The position numbers and the translations under genes were made by a program. A stretch of 47,739 nt of DNA from an uncultured Rikenellaceae bacterium (lineage in GTDB: Bacteria > Bacteroidota > Bacteroidia > Bacteroidales > Rikenellaceae). Under the pieces are notes generated by a model. It had not been told where the DNA came from, searched no databases, and saw only the letters and a program-made list of their open reading frames with translations. Location: positions 1-47,739 of the forward strand of contig CAJGBR010000006.1 in NCBI GenBank assembly GCA_904501625.1, in the 5' to 3' direction. Each line of letters begins with the position of its first letter. Within the stretch, counting starts at the first letter, position 1. Shown here in pieces: positions 15,880 to 24,648 of the stretch.

Positions 15880-16575
15880 TTAGTTTGTATTATTTTCAAA
15901 AAACTGCCACAAATTATCATCTCCTGGTACGGGAGCCACGACGGTCAACTGTTCTCCACGCACCGGATGTATAAATGTCAGGCTGCGAGAATGCAGTGAA
16001 ATCGATCCATCAGGCAACGAACGTTTGGCTCCGTACTTTAAATCTCCTCGAATCGGACAACCGATTTTCGATAATTGACACCTTATCTGATGGTGTCGTC
16101 CTGTCATCAATTCTACGTCCAGCAACGTATAACGATCACTCGTATTCAAGACCTTATATTTCAATCGAGCCTCTTTCGAATCACATTTCGGTTTTGAGAC
16201 AATATAAGATTTATTTGTTTTACCATCACGTATAATTTGGTGAACTAGCAATGCTTCGAGTTCAGACGGACGATTCTCTGTGATTGCCCAATAATGTTTT
16301 TCGAGGGCACGTTTTTTCATCATTTCATTCATTCTCACCAATGCCTTCTTCGACTTTGCAAACAAAATTACGCCACTAACGGGACGATCAATACGATGAA
16401 CTATACCCAAAAAAACATTACCTGGTTTATTATCACGAACCTTTATAAATGCTTTAACATCATCTTCGAGTGCAACATCACCGGATAAATCAGCTTGCAC
16501 CAATTGTCCAGACTGTTTATTCACCACCAACAGATGATTATCCTCATATAAAATATCTTCAGCCTTAAAACCCAT
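15880..16575 (-). CDS. RluA-family RNA pseudouridine synthase
   Basis: A 231-residue pseudouridine synthase with the catalytic block GIVHRIDRPVSGVILFAKS (about 58-76), where the Asp of HRID is the nucleophile. The second family motif LMTGRHHQIRCQL is at about 165-177. It begins almost directly with the catalytic domain and lacks an N-terminal S4 domain, like RluA or TruC rather than RluD. Whether the target is tRNA or rRNA is not determined. Its start overlaps the stop of cdd by one base (TAATG), so translation is coupled. Confidence 0.92.
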   Translation of the reverse strand: MGFKAEDILYEDNHLLVVNKQSGQLVQADLSGDVALEDDVKAFIKVRDNKPGNVFLGIVHRIDRPVSGVILFAKSKKALVRMNEMMKKRALEKHYWAITENRPSELEALLVHQIIRDGKTNKSYIVSKPKCDSKEARLKYKVLNTSDRYTLLDVELMTGRHHQIRCQLSKIGCPIRGDLKYGAKRSLPDGSISLHSRSLTFIHPVRGEQLTVVAPVPGDDNLWQFFENNTN

Positions 16576-17042
16576 TATTTATCAAAATTAAATGACAACG
16601 GCAACAGATGTGCAGCATTATCTATCACAATAATATTTTGAGCCGAATCAAGAACTAACTTAATTGGACAAGCTTGACGTCGTGTCATATCTACAATAGT
16701 TTGACGACAAATACCACACGGAGTCACATCTCGACGTTCACCTTCACTCTCTGCAGATATTGCCATCACCACAATTTTACGATTTCCACCATTTGCACCG
16801 ACATATCCTAGCAATGCACGTTCAGCACACAATCCCGCAGGGAACGATTCATTTTCCTGATTGCTGCCAGAGAGGATCTCGCCATCATCAAGCATAACTG
16901 CAGCTCCCACGTGAAAGTCAGAATATGGAGCATACGAGTTTTTCAGAGCTTGTCGGGCTGCATTCAGCACCTTGCTATCATCAGCAGACAACTCATTTTC
17001 GGAACATATTCCATACTCTAATTCGGCTTTTTTACTAATCAT
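16575..17042 (-). CDS. cdd: Cytidine deaminase
   Basis: A 155-residue zinc deaminase converting cytidine and deoxycytidine to uridine forms in pyrimidine salvage. The active-site block is GLCAERALL (zinc Cys and catalytic Glu), and the other zinc ligands are in TPCGICRQ. The N-terminal APYSDFHVGAAV segment binds the ribose. Length is slightly above the small tetrameric class because of an N-terminal extension of about 25 residues. It follows mnmD by 4 bases and overlaps the pseudouridine synthase gene, forming a three-gene unit. Confidence 0.95.
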   Translation of the reverse strand: MISKKAELEYGICSENELSADDSKVLNAARQALKNSYAPYSDFHVGAAVMLDDGEILSGSNQENESFPAGLCAERALLGYVGANGGNRKIVVMAISAESEGERRDVTPCGICRQTIVDMTRRQACPIKLVLDSAQNIIVIDNAAHLLPLSFNFDK

Positions 17043-17046
17043 ATCA

Positions 17047-17703
17047 TTATAATTTTACAGCTCTCAACATATGATGTTTACCACAGGCTCCGGCCAATCT
17101 CTTCACCTCGAATCCAGCATCTCTCAACGCCTGTTTCACTACTCCTTTACTCGAATAGGTAACCAAAACTCCTCTAGTTACGGTCGCCGATGCAATTCGA
17201 CGAAATATATCAACCGACCACAATTCTGGTTGAGTATCATAGGCAAATGCATCGAAATAGATCAAATCGAACTGACGATTCAGTTCAACATTTTCCAACG
17301 AATTGTGGTACTTTGTCAGTGTAAATCCAGGGACAATATTCTGCTGATTATTCCACCCTACACGGTGCAGTGTTTCAAATAACTCTCTCTGCCGAGCATC
17401 ACCCTTAAAGTAGTTCAACTCACGAACAACCTCCTGGTCAATTGGATACAACTCTACCGAATGATAATCAACACTTACCGAGTTTCGAATTGCCTGAAAC
17501 AGAGTCAATGCACAATTCAATCCCGTACCAAAACCCATCTCAAAAATTGAAATATGGTTCTTATCCAGTGAGTTAAATCCTGCATCAATATAAACGTGCA
17601 ACGATTCACTCACAGCACCGCCCTCGGAATGGTACGAGTCTCCAAGCAAACTATGCCTTAGGCTTGATGACCCATCTTGAGTCAGAAACAATTCGCCCTT
17701 CAT
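17047..17703 (-). CDS. mnmD: tRNA 5-methylaminomethyl-2-thiouridine methyltransferase (MnmD)
   Basis: A 218-residue SAM-dependent methyltransferase without the FAD oxidase half of MnmC, matching the stand-alone MnmD form. The SAM-binding motif FEMGFGTGLN is at about 55-64. The catalytic-face motif is IYFDAFAYDTQPELWS, and the C-terminal segment ends in GKHHMLRAV. It completes the mnm5 group at U34 of certain tRNAs. It starts only 10 bases past the rpoD terminator and has no visible promoter of its own. Confidence 0.93.
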   Translation of the reverse strand: MKGELFLTQDGSSSLRHSLLGDSYHSEGGAVSESLHVYIDAGFNSLDKNHISIFEMGFGTGLNCALTLFQAIRNSVSVDYHSVELYPIDQEVVRELNYFKGDARQRELFETLHRVGWNNQQNIVPGFTLTKYHNSLENVELNRQFDLIYFDAFAYDTQPELWSVDIFRRIASATVTRGVLVTYSSKGVVKQALRDAGFEVKRLAGACGKHHMLRAVKL

Positions 17704-17712
17704 CGGTTTATC

Positions 17713-17746
17713 AAAAAAAGAGAGCGACTATAAAAAACCGCTCTCT
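17713..17746 (-). terminator. Terminator of rpoD
   Basis: On the minus strand AGAGAGCG (17746-17739) pairs with CGCTCTCT (17726-17719), with a 12-base loop, followed by a run of seven T. It lies 21 bases past the rpoD stop and directly before mnmD. Confidence 0.8.
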
Positions 17747-17766
17747 ATCTCTAAATTTCACGCAGT

Positions 17767-18627
17767 CTATCCCAAATAAGATTTGAGCAACTTGCTACGA
17801 GAACTATGTCTTAATCTACGTATAGCCTTTTCTTTAATCTGACGCACACGTTCACGGGTTAGGCCAAACTCTTCACCTATCTCTTCGAGGGTCATTTCGG
17901 CACAACCAATTCCGAAGAAATATCTTACGATATCGCGTTCACGTTCGGTGAGTGTTGACAAGGCACGATCAACTTCAGTATACAACGATTCGTTGATCAG
18001 CCCTCTGTCTGCATTTGGAGAATCTGTATTCACCAGCACATCTAACAAACTGTTATCTTCACCATCTGAAAATGGTGCATCAACCGAAACGTGACGACCG
18101 GAAACTCTCAACGTATCTGCCACCTTTTCCTTCGGGAGATCCAATTCCAATGCTAGTTCCTCAGGAGATGGTGTACGTTCGTGTTCCTGTTCAAATCGAG
18201 CAAATGCTTTATTGATTTTATTGAGAGATCCAACCTGATTCAGAGGCAATCGAACGATTCTAGATTGTTCTGCCAATGCCTGCAAAATTGATTGACGAAT
18301 CCACCAAACTGCATAAGAGATAAATTTAAATCCTCGGGTTTCATCGAATTTTTCAGCAGCCTTAATCAGTCCCAAATTACCCTCATTGATAAGGTCAGGC
18401 AGACTAAGTCCTTGATTTTGATATTGTTTTGCCACAGATACAACAAAACGAAGATTTGCACGTGTCAATTTTTCCAGAGCACTCTGATCACCTTTTCTGA
18501 TTCTTTGGGCGAGTTCGACCTCCTCTTCGACCGAAATCAAATCTTCTTTCCCGATTTCTTGCAGATACTTATCCAACGATGCACTTTCGCGGTTGGTTAT
18601 GGATTTCGTAATTTTTAATTGTCTCAT
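17767..18627 (-). CDS. rpoD: Primary RNA polymerase sigma factor (Bacteroidota RpoD/SigA type)
   Basis: A 286-residue sigma-70, lacking region 1.1, as is normal for the housekeeping sigma of this phylum. Region 1.2 begins near DKYLQEIGKEDLISVEEE. Region 2 holds the invariant core-binding and -10 helix (NLRFVVSVAKQYQNQGL, DLINEGNLGLIKAAEKFD, FISYAVWWIRQSI). Region 3 covers about 125-205, and region 4 ends with the helix-turn-helix LTRERVRQIKEKAIRRLRH. It recognises the TTTG / TAnnTTTG promoters seen across the window. It is 26 bases downstream of the degP-like gene and may be partly read from it. Confidence 0.97.
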   Translation of the reverse strand: MRQLKITKSITNRESASLDKYLQEIGKEDLISVEEEVELAQRIRKGDQSALEKLTRANLRFVVSVAKQYQNQGLSLPDLINEGNLGLIKAAEKFDETRGFKFISYAVWWIRQSILQALAEQSRIVRLPLNQVGSLNKINKAFARFEQEHERTPSPEELALELDLPKEKVADTLRVSGRHVSVDAPFSDGEDNSLLDVLVNTDSPNADRGLINESLYTEVDRALSTLTERERDIVRYFFGIGCAEMTLEEIGEEFGLTRERVRQIKEKAIRRLRHSSRSKLLKSYLG

Positions 18628-18653
18628 TATATTTTTAAGATACCTTAAATGTA

Positions 18654-19802
18654 TTAATTACCCCTGACGTTCTTATTACGCAAAACCACATCAAAATGTT
18701 TCATTTCAGAACCTCTTTTTATCAAAAGTTTAATTTTATCATCGGGACGCAGTCGGGCAATAATCTCCTGCACTTGTGACGGACTATTTGTCTTAACACC
18801 ACTAACTTCGAGTATCACATCACCAGGTTTAATTCCAGCATCTTGTGCTGCACTACCTACCAGAACTGCCACAACTAATACACCTTCGACCTCATCTATT
18901 TGGTATCTTGTACCCATTTTTCGGATAAAATCATCTGTTATTTCAGCCATCGAAACACCAAGAACTCCGCGTCTGACATCTCCAAACTCTCTCATATCGG
19001 CGACAATTTTTGACACAATTGACGAAGGAACAGCAAATGAATATCCGGCATAACTTCCAGTTGGCGACTTTATCACCGTATTTATCCCGACAATTTCACC
19101 TTTTGCGTTGAGCAGAGCTCCGCCCGAATTCCCCGTATTGACAGCGGCATCGGTCTGAATAAATGACTCGATTCTGAAATCCGAATCGTTCACAAAAAGA
19201 TTTCTTGCTTTAGCACTTACGATTCCTGCTGTTACTGTTGAAGTCAAGTTATAAGGATTACCAATAGCCAAGACCCACTCTCCCAGCTTCAACGAATCGG
19301 AATTACCAAACGGCAACCACTGCAAATCTTTTTCTTCAATTTTTATCAGTGCTATATCTGTCGAAGGATCCTGGGCGATTATTCTTGCCGGATAACTGCG
19401 GCGATCATTGAGGGTAACCTTCAACTGCTTCGATCCATCAACCACGTGGTTATTTGTCACGATATACCCATCAGATGAGATTATCACACCAGAGCCACTT
19501 GAGATACGAGTAGTCTCTCCCTGAGGGATTGCAAAGGGTATTCCGAAAAAACTATATACCCGTTTATTACCACTCACAGCTCTATTTTCTATACAGACGA
19601 CTGCTTCAACCCCTTGTTGCGAGGCGACTGTCAAATCGGGTAACAATCTATTTTTCGACACATCTGCAACCTCATCAATATTGGGTCCTATCTTCGTAAG
19701 ATGGTTTAAATTATCATTACACTTGTGATTTACAACTAGTGTTGTAACTACGCTTGCCAAAACAGACAACAATAATATGCCAAAATAAGATCTATTTTTC
19801 AT
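18654..19802 (-). CDS. Periplasmic DegP/HtrA-type serine protease
   Basis: A 382-residue HtrA-family protease with an N-terminal signal anchor (about 7-25). The trypsin-like catalytic triad is His in VTNNHVVDG, Asp in PSTDIALIKI and Ser in NTGNSGGALL, and a single PDZ domain lies at about 285-375 (GVLGVSMAEI, IKPGDVILEVSGV). It degrades or refolds damaged envelope proteins. One PDZ domain and a membrane anchor make it more like DegS than DegP in layout, although the chromosomal position next to rpoD gives no further clue. The ATG is fixed by the signal anchor. Confidence 0.95.
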   Translation of the reverse strand: MKNRSYFGILLLSVLASVVTTLVVNHKCNDNLNHLTKIGPNIDEVADVSKNRLLPDLTVASQQGVEAVVCIENRAVSGNKRVYSFFGIPFAIPQGETTRISSGSGVIISSDGYIVTNNHVVDGSKQLKVTLNDRRSYPARIIAQDPSTDIALIKIEEKDLQWLPFGNSDSLKLGEWVLAIGNPYNLTSTVTAGIVSAKARNLFVNDSDFRIESFIQTDAAVNTGNSGGALLNAKGEIVGINTVIKSPTGSYAGYSFAVPSSIVSKIVADMREFGDVRRGVLGVSMAEITDDFIRKMGTRYQIDEVEGVLVVAVLVGSAAQDAGIKPGDVILEVSGVKTNSPSQVQEIIARLRPDDKIKLLIKRGSEMKHFDVVLRNKNVRGN

Positions 19803-19853
19803 AACTATTTAATAATTATGTTATAACAACGCACCGTTACAAAAAAATATTGC

Positions 19854-19885
19854 ATAAAAAAAAGAGCAATTCAGAATTGCTCTTT
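19854..19885 (-). terminator. Terminator after the DUF5606 gene
   Basis: AAAGAGCAATTC and GAATTGCTCTTT form an almost uninterrupted hairpin (19861-19885), followed on the minus strand by a T-run. It lies just past the DUF5606-type gene. Confidence 0.82.
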
Positions 19886-19903
19886 CTCAAAAATCATTTT
19901 CAA

Positions 19904-20326
19904 TTATTCGTTATCTGCACTCTCTTGTTCAGCCTCGTCTTTAGCAGGCTCATACAGATTATGTTCGACCAACAGATTATACCAGTTTACGATTTTCACC
20001 ATATCTGAAACTCTCACTTGATCGCGATCATATTGAGGAACAGCCTCACCAAATACTTTCTTTAATTCTTCAGCCGAAGATTTGTGACTGATTGTTTGTT
20101 TTCCTTCTGTAAGATTATAGAATGCCGCAAAAACTTTTTCCAAAGGCAAATCTTCCTCCATCGTAAAGACAGAAATATCTCCCAAAGAACTAACTCGTGA
20201 GTTAGCCGAAAATTTAGTTCTTTTTCCGGTTGCAACAGCTTCAACGATTACTCCATTAGGTGACTGTGCAACAAACTTAAACAATCCGGGTTGGCCTGAC
20301 ACGGCCAAAATCTCTTTCAAATCCAT
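19904..20326 (-). CDS. DUF5606-type protein of unknown function
   Basis: A 140-residue soluble protein widely conserved in Bacteroidota. It opens MDLKEILAVSGQPGLFKFVA and has a compact N-terminal beta-rich region (about 1-60) followed by helices, and an acidic tail rich in Glu/Asp. The family has no assigned function to my knowledge. It has its own promoter element (TACTTTTG, 34 bases upstream) and a good terminator, so it is a monocistronic unit. Confidence 0.87.
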   Translation of the reverse strand: MDLKEILAVSGQPGLFKFVAQSPNGVIVEAVATGKRTKFSANSRVSSLGDISVFTMEEDLPLEKVFAAFYNLTEGKQTISHKSSAEELKKVFGEAVPQYDRDQVRVSDMVKIVNWYNLLVEHNLYEPAKDEAEQESADNE

Positions 20327-20360
20327 AATCAGTAATCAATTATAATAACAATGTATACCA

Positions 20361-20368
20361 CAAAAGTA
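20361..20368 (-). promoter_or_regulatory. -7 promoter element for the DUF5606 gene
   Basis: On the minus strand TACTTTTG, an exact TAnnTTTG match, 34 bases before the ATG. Confidence 0.5.
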
Positions 20369-20420
20369 GAAATTAATTCTCATTTTTTTTATATTTATCC
20401 TATTAATTTAACTACACTGC

Positions 20421-20455
20421 AAAAAAATTGCGAAGATCGTAGAATCTCCGCAATT
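20421..20455 (-). terminator. Terminator of glmS
   Basis: AATTGCG (20426-20432) and CGCAATT (20449-20455) pair, with an inner AGAT/ATCT stem, followed on the minus strand by a run of seven T. It begins 5 bases past the glmS stop. Confidence 0.8.
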
Positions 20456-20459
20456 AGAA

Positions 20460-22304
20460 TTATTCGACAGTTACCGATTTTGCCAAATTTCGAGGACGAT
20501 CTACATCACGTCCTTTGTTCACTGCGATAAAGTATGCCAATAGTTGCAATGGAATAGACGACAATATCGGCATCAAGAATTCATCGGTCGTTGGCACCTC
20601 GATTACATAATCGACAATATTACCGATTTGGTTATCACCCTCACTCACCAGAGCAAGTACCCGACCCGAACGAGCTTTAATTTCCTGAATATTCGATATT
20701 GTTTTTTCATAGATGCTATCTGATGTTGCAATCGCAACTACGGGCATCTCGGCATCAATCAGGGCAATCGGGCCGTGTTTCATTTCGGCTGCGGGATAAC
20801 CCTCTGCGTGTATATAAGAAATCTCCTTCAATTTCAATGCTCCCTCAAGTGCAACTGGGTAATTATAACCACGACCAAGGTAGATGAAATTATTGGCATA
20901 AGTAAATATTTTAGAGAGTTCCTCGATTTTTTCACGCTGTTTGAGCACCACGTCCATTTGTTGCGGCAACTGTTGCAACGACTTAATCATTTGAACATAT
21001 CGTTCATCAGAGATTGTTCCTCGTTCTTTTGCTATGGTGATGGTCAACATTGCCAAAGTCGTAACTTGACCCGTAAATGCTTTAGTTGAAGCTACACCCA
21101 CTTCTGGTCCCACGTGGATATACGACCCCGAATGAGTTGCACGTGCAATAGACGACCCAACCACATTACAGATTCCATAAACGAAAGCCTTTTTCTGTTT
21201 GGCCAATTCAACGGCAGCCAGCGTATCGGCAGTCTCGCCTGATTGTGAAATCGCAATAACTATATCATCTTCATTGATTACGGGATTTCTATAACGGAAT
21301 TCAGATGCATACTCGACATAAGCTGGTATTCGACAGAACTCTTCAATCATCTGTTTTCCGATCAATGCAGCGTGCCAAGATGTTCCACAAGCCACAAAGA
21401 TGATTCTACCGGCAGCCATAAATTTGTCGCGATTCTGACTCACGCCAGACAAGATAACTTCAGTACCTTCTGAATTGACTCGACCTCGAATACAATCCTG
21501 AATTGTACGCGACTGCTCATAGATTTCCTTCAGCATAAAATGCGGATACCCACCCTTCTCAAGCACACTTAAATCAAGCGTCAACTCGTGAATTTCAGGG
21601 GTAACCACCACATTCGACAGATCGACAATTTTCATCTCCTCGCCACGTCTGAGCAATACGATCTGTTCATCATCAAGATATACGACTTTATTTGTATACT
21701 CGACAATCGGAGTTGCGTCACTTGCTAAAAAGAATTCGTTTTCACCGACTCCAACAACAAGCGGACTCGACTTGCGGGCTCCGATCAGTAAATTCGGATC
21801 ATTTCGGTCAATCACTGCAATAGCATACGCACCAACAACCTGATTCAAAGCGTGTTGTACCGAGCTACACAAATCTAATCCCATTGTGTTACGGATATAT
21901 TCTATCAAATTAACAACGACCTCGCTATCAGTCGTACTTTTAAACGTGTATCCGACTTGTTCGAGTTTGGTTCTCAGTGTAACATAGTTTTCGATAATTC
22001 CGTTATGAATCATCGACAAGTCACCTGACTGAGAGTAGTGAGGATGAGCATTGATATCATTGGGTTCTCCGTGAGTTGCCCATCTTGTGTGAGCGATTCC
22101 GAGTGTACCGCTTTTATCCTTATCTTGTGCATAGCGTTCGAGTTCCGCAACTTTGCCACGTGTTTTATAGCAATTAAGTTCGCCAGCACGAGGCATCAGA
22201 CTCAACCCCGCACTATCATAACCGCGATACTCCAATCGACGTAAACCTTTAATTAGCACATCATAAGCATCACGATCTCCAATATAACCTACAATACCAC
22301 ACAT
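20460..22304 (-). CDS. glmS: Glutamine--fructose-6-phosphate aminotransferase (isomerizing)
   Basis: A 614-residue GlmS, the first step of UDP-GlcNAc synthesis for peptidoglycan and lipid A. Cys2 after the initiator Met (MCGIVGYIG) is the glutaminase nucleophile, and HTRWATHG and IHNGIIENY complete the N-terminal domain (1-240). Two SIS domains follow, with ISQSGETADT and EVGVASTKAF, and the C-terminal tail ends NLAKSVTVE as expected. It is monocistronic, with its own terminator. No glmS ribozyme-like structure was seen in the short leader, and none is expected in this phylum. Confidence 0.98.
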   Translation of the reverse strand: MCGIVGYIGDRDAYDVLIKGLRRLEYRGYDSAGLSLMPRAGELNCYKTRGKVAELERYAQDKDKSGTLGIAHTRWATHGEPNDINAHPHYSQSGDLSMIHNGIIENYVTLRTKLEQVGYTFKSTTDSEVVVNLIEYIRNTMGLDLCSSVQHALNQVVGAYAIAVIDRNDPNLLIGARKSSPLVVGVGENEFFLASDATPIVEYTNKVVYLDDEQIVLLRRGEEMKIVDLSNVVVTPEIHELTLDLSVLEKGGYPHFMLKEIYEQSRTIQDCIRGRVNSEGTEVILSGVSQNRDKFMAAGRIIFVACGTSWHAALIGKQMIEEFCRIPAYVEYASEFRYRNPVINEDDIVIAISQSGETADTLAAVELAKQKKAFVYGICNVVGSSIARATHSGSYIHVGPEVGVASTKAFTGQVTTLAMLTITIAKERGTISDERYVQMIKSLQQLPQQMDVVLKQREKIEELSKIFTYANNFIYLGRGYNYPVALEGALKLKEISYIHAEGYPAAEMKHGPIALIDAEMPVVAIATSDSIYEKTISNIQEIKARSGRVLALVSEGDNQIGNIVDYVIEVPTTDEFLMPILSSIPLQLLAYFIAVNKGRDVDRPRNLAKSVTVE

Positions 22305-22339
22305 TATATACTAAAGTATTTTTCGACTAAACATTATGA

Positions 22340-22347
22340 CAAATATA
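22340..22347 (-). promoter_or_regulatory. -7 promoter element for glmS
   Basis: On the minus strand TATATTTG, an exact TAnnTTTG match, 35 bases before the glmS ATG. Confidence 0.5.
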
Positions 22348-22380
22348 TGAATTTTTAAGAAAAAATAAAAATCATTCATA

Positions 22381-22410
22381 AAAAAAGGCCCACTTCCGAA
22401 GAAGCGAGCC
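22381..22410 (-). terminator. Imperfect terminator after the 22463-22981 gene
   Basis: GGCCCACTTC pairs with GAAGCGAGCC with two mismatches around a CCGAA-like loop, and runs into a T-rich tract on the minus strand. A moderate match only. Confidence 0.5.
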
Positions 22411-22462
22411 TACACGTACAAGTATAATTTCGAGATTATTGTATATTAAATTCAGTAATTTT

Positions 22463-22981
22463 TTATCGTTTCACGCAATATCTAACTGTTTCAACAAATT
22501 GTTTTATATTTGATGGATTTACATCAACAAGTTCAGTAACAGGTTCGTATGAATATGGGACATAAACATACAACTGATAAGCTGCATATTTTCCATCCTC
22601 AGTAATAATAGCATCGAGACGGGCTCCACCACCTGTTTTCAAATCAGTTTTATGATCCACCAACTTTTTGTATTCACCTGATTCCAATATATTGCGAATT
22701 TGGGTTGAATTAGAGATATCAAAGAAGATTGTTTCTTTAGACAATCTGCTATGAGTTGGATTGTAGATATATTCGCGACCTCCGATAAATTTTATCAATG
22801 CAACGATTACGAATACGAATCCCAACAACACTGTTCCGATATATGCGAGTCCGGACATTTTACCAGCCATTACGAAGGCTACCACTGCAACCAACAACAA
22901 TACAACTGCCAGTGCAACGGCTTTTTTATTTGCGACTACCGAAAATTTTCCTTCGGCAGATCCATTCAAAATTGATTTCAT
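22463..22981 (-). CDS. Two-helix membrane protein of unknown function
   Basis: A 172-residue protein. The N-terminal 20 residues are polar, two hydrophobic helices lie at about 22-41 and 45-67, and the soluble part (about 68-172) has alternating strands and helices, ending NIKQFVETVRYCVKR. The soluble part would lie in the cytoplasm with this topology. I do not recognise the family. The well-formed hydrophobic hairpin, ATG start and terminator-like hairpin downstream support a real gene. The leader upstream is full of inverted repeats. Confidence 0.75.
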   Translation of the reverse strand: MKSILNGSAEGKFSVVANKKAVALAVVLLLVAVVAFVMAGKMSGLAYIGTVLLGFVFVIVALIKFIGGREYIYNPTHSRLSKETIFFDISNSTQIRNILESGEYKKLVDHKTDLKTGGGARLDAIITEDGKYAAYQLYVYVPYSYEPVTELVDVNPSNIKQFVETVRYCVKR

Positions 22982-23135
22982 TATCTATTGTTTGTATTAA
23001 TATTATTAAAATTAAAGACTATGTGTTGTGAGATTACAACACACCTGTTGTCACCATAACATCAAGTTACAATGCAACACATCAGAGTTATCTTTTAAAA
23101 CATTATAGATAACTCATTTCAAAACAATATTAACA
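22982..23135 (-). promoter_or_regulatory. Repeat-rich leader or small RNA region
   Basis: This 154-base spacer holds an 8-bp hairpin (TGTGTTGT / ACAACACA, 22-base span at 23022-23043) and a 9-bp inverted repeat (GAGTTATCT / AGATAACTC, 23085-23115). TGTTG and CAACA runs between them could pair in other ways. No TAnnTTTG element is present on the minus strand. Confidence 0.4.
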
Positions 23136-23495
23136 CTAAATGATGATGCGCCTCAAAGCGATAACGTGATAAATTTTATCGGAATGAATAATTTGCACAT
23201 CCGACTCGTTTGAGGCTAAGATTCGTTGACACTGAATTCTATCAGTAATATTTTTTCGAGATTTATACACAAAATTGAAATGAACATTCACCACAACCCG
23301 ATAGTTCGTTGTATGGCGAATTTCTCCTGATGGCACACCCGACCAATTGTCACTCACGAGTTGACAGTAGTCACGCATCTGGTCGATGATATAAGTTTCT
23401 TCCGACGAATACGCGATCTCCCGATTGACAGCACAATTGCCATCAACTGTTCCGAGCAGTACAACCAGAATCAATATGTATAAATACTTCAGCAC
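23136..23495 (-). CDS. Small secreted protein of unknown function
   Basis: A 119-residue protein with a clear signal-peptide-like start (about 1-22, LYILILVVLLGTV) and a mature part of about 97 residues with one internal Cys pair. The only usable start is GTG at 23495, 2 bases after the redoxin stop, so it is translated from the same message. I do not recognise the family. It could be a partner or substrate of the redoxin, but that rests only on position. Confidence 0.6.
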   Translation of the reverse strand: MLKYLYILILVVLLGTVDGNCAVNREIAYSSEETYIIDQMRDYCQLVSDNWSGVPSGEIRHTTNYRVVVNVHFNFVYKSRKNITDRIQCQRILASNESDVQIIHSDKIYHVIALRRIII

Positions 23496-23497
23496 TA

Positions 23498-24643
23498 TCA
23501 GTTAATTAGTGACGAAAGACTTCGTCTAAAAATTTGTCCAAGTTTTACTCTTAACAAACTAATATCCATTCCTCGTTCGATAATTATTCCTTGAGGGTCT
23601 ATAAGCAACATCATCGGAGCTACATTTACCCCATAAGATCTCGCAGCCGGACAATTCCACGATTTTAGGTTACTCACATTAGTTCCGCAGACACCGTATC
23701 TACCCACTGCATTAACCCACTCATCGTAATTTCGATCCATTGCTACGTTGTATATATCGAATCCCAATGATGAAAATTCTCTATAAATTCGGGCCAATTC
23801 TTCATTTGTTTCACGGCAAGGCAAACACCACGATGCCCAGAAGTTCAGCAAAATATATTTACCATTGCCTATCAACTCTGAGAGTTTTTGTATTTTTCCG
23901 TTCAGGTCAGGCAACTGCACATCAATGAACTTCTTGCCAACACTCGTAGCTTCGACCCTATCCACATAATTCTTAAGTTCTCTGACATATGGTGATTTTT
24001 TCACCTCTTCAGAAAAACTTTCGAGTTTATATTTTATTGCCTGCAACGGCAACGAGTTCACAAATTCTGTCAATAAAACATAAGCCGACACCACACAATC
24101 TAAATTTTTTTCAATGAAGTCCATATTGAACCTACTGATTTCAGATGTCAGTTCACCCATCATACTTCTGTTTGTAAGATATTGTTCGACCAACTCATTG
24201 ACTTGACGATTTCGATCACGATATTTCTGATCTGTAATAGAACCATAAACATTAATCTCTCGATTATTAGCACGACCATAAACCATCATTTCTCCATTTT
24301 CGATAAATATCGGAGAAAAATTAATTCTATCTGGCTGCACCAAAGTCACCATTACAGGAGAGGTCAGTGTTCCTTTGAACACAAAACGGCCATTCACAGC
24401 CATCGTCGAATCCAAAACCGCAGCATTTGGAATACCTGCTTCGACCATATAAATTTTGCCATTCACACCCTCAACGTTACCCCTCAACACAAAACCATTC
24501 TTTCCTCTATTTGACGATATTACTTTTTTTTGAGGACTCCTACTGGTCAAATTCAAATACGACTGAGCCAAACTCGGGATCGCATTAACCAATGCTGCTC
24601 CAAAGACGACTACCAAGTTTTTGAACAATTGTTGTTTCATCAT
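23498..24643 (-). CDS. Secreted TlpA/ResA-like redoxin with N-terminal DUF4369-like domain
   Basis: A 381-residue exported protein: signal peptide (about 1-27), an N-terminal beta-rich domain (about 45-140) of the DUF4369 type common in Bacteroidota, a helical linker, and a C-terminal thioredoxin domain (about 235-365). The redox motif WCLPC is in NFWASWCLPCRETNEE. The cis-Pro segment is NVAPMMLLIDPQG. Such proteins keep periplasmic cysteines reduced, for instance in cytochrome or sulfhydryl homeostasis. The start could be either Met (24643 or 24640). The promoter's -7 element ends 5 bases before the ATG. Confidence 0.92.
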   Translation of the reverse strand: MMKQQLFKNLVVVFGAALVNAIPSLAQSYLNLTSRSPQKKVISSNRGKNGFVLRGNVEGVNGKIYMVEAGIPNAAVLDSTMAVNGRFVFKGTLTSPVMVTLVQPDRINFSPIFIENGEMMVYGRANNREINVYGSITDQKYRDRNRQVNELVEQYLTNRSMMGELTSEISRFNMDFIEKNLDCVVSAYVLLTEFVNSLPLQAIKYKLESFSEEVKKSPYVRELKNYVDRVEATSVGKKFIDVQLPDLNGKIQKLSELIGNGKYILLNFWASWCLPCRETNEELARIYREFSSLGFDIYNVAMDRNYDEWVNAVGRYGVCGTNVSNLKSWNCPAARSYGVNVAPMMLLIDPQGIIIERGMDISLLRVKLGQIFRRSLSSLIN

Positions 24644-24648
24644 TTCAT

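Noticed and set aside
22305..22462. glmS ribozyme or GlcN6P riboswitch
   Set aside because: The glmS leader is only about 30 bases after the promoter element and has no pseudoknot-like structure; the ribozyme is known from other phyla.
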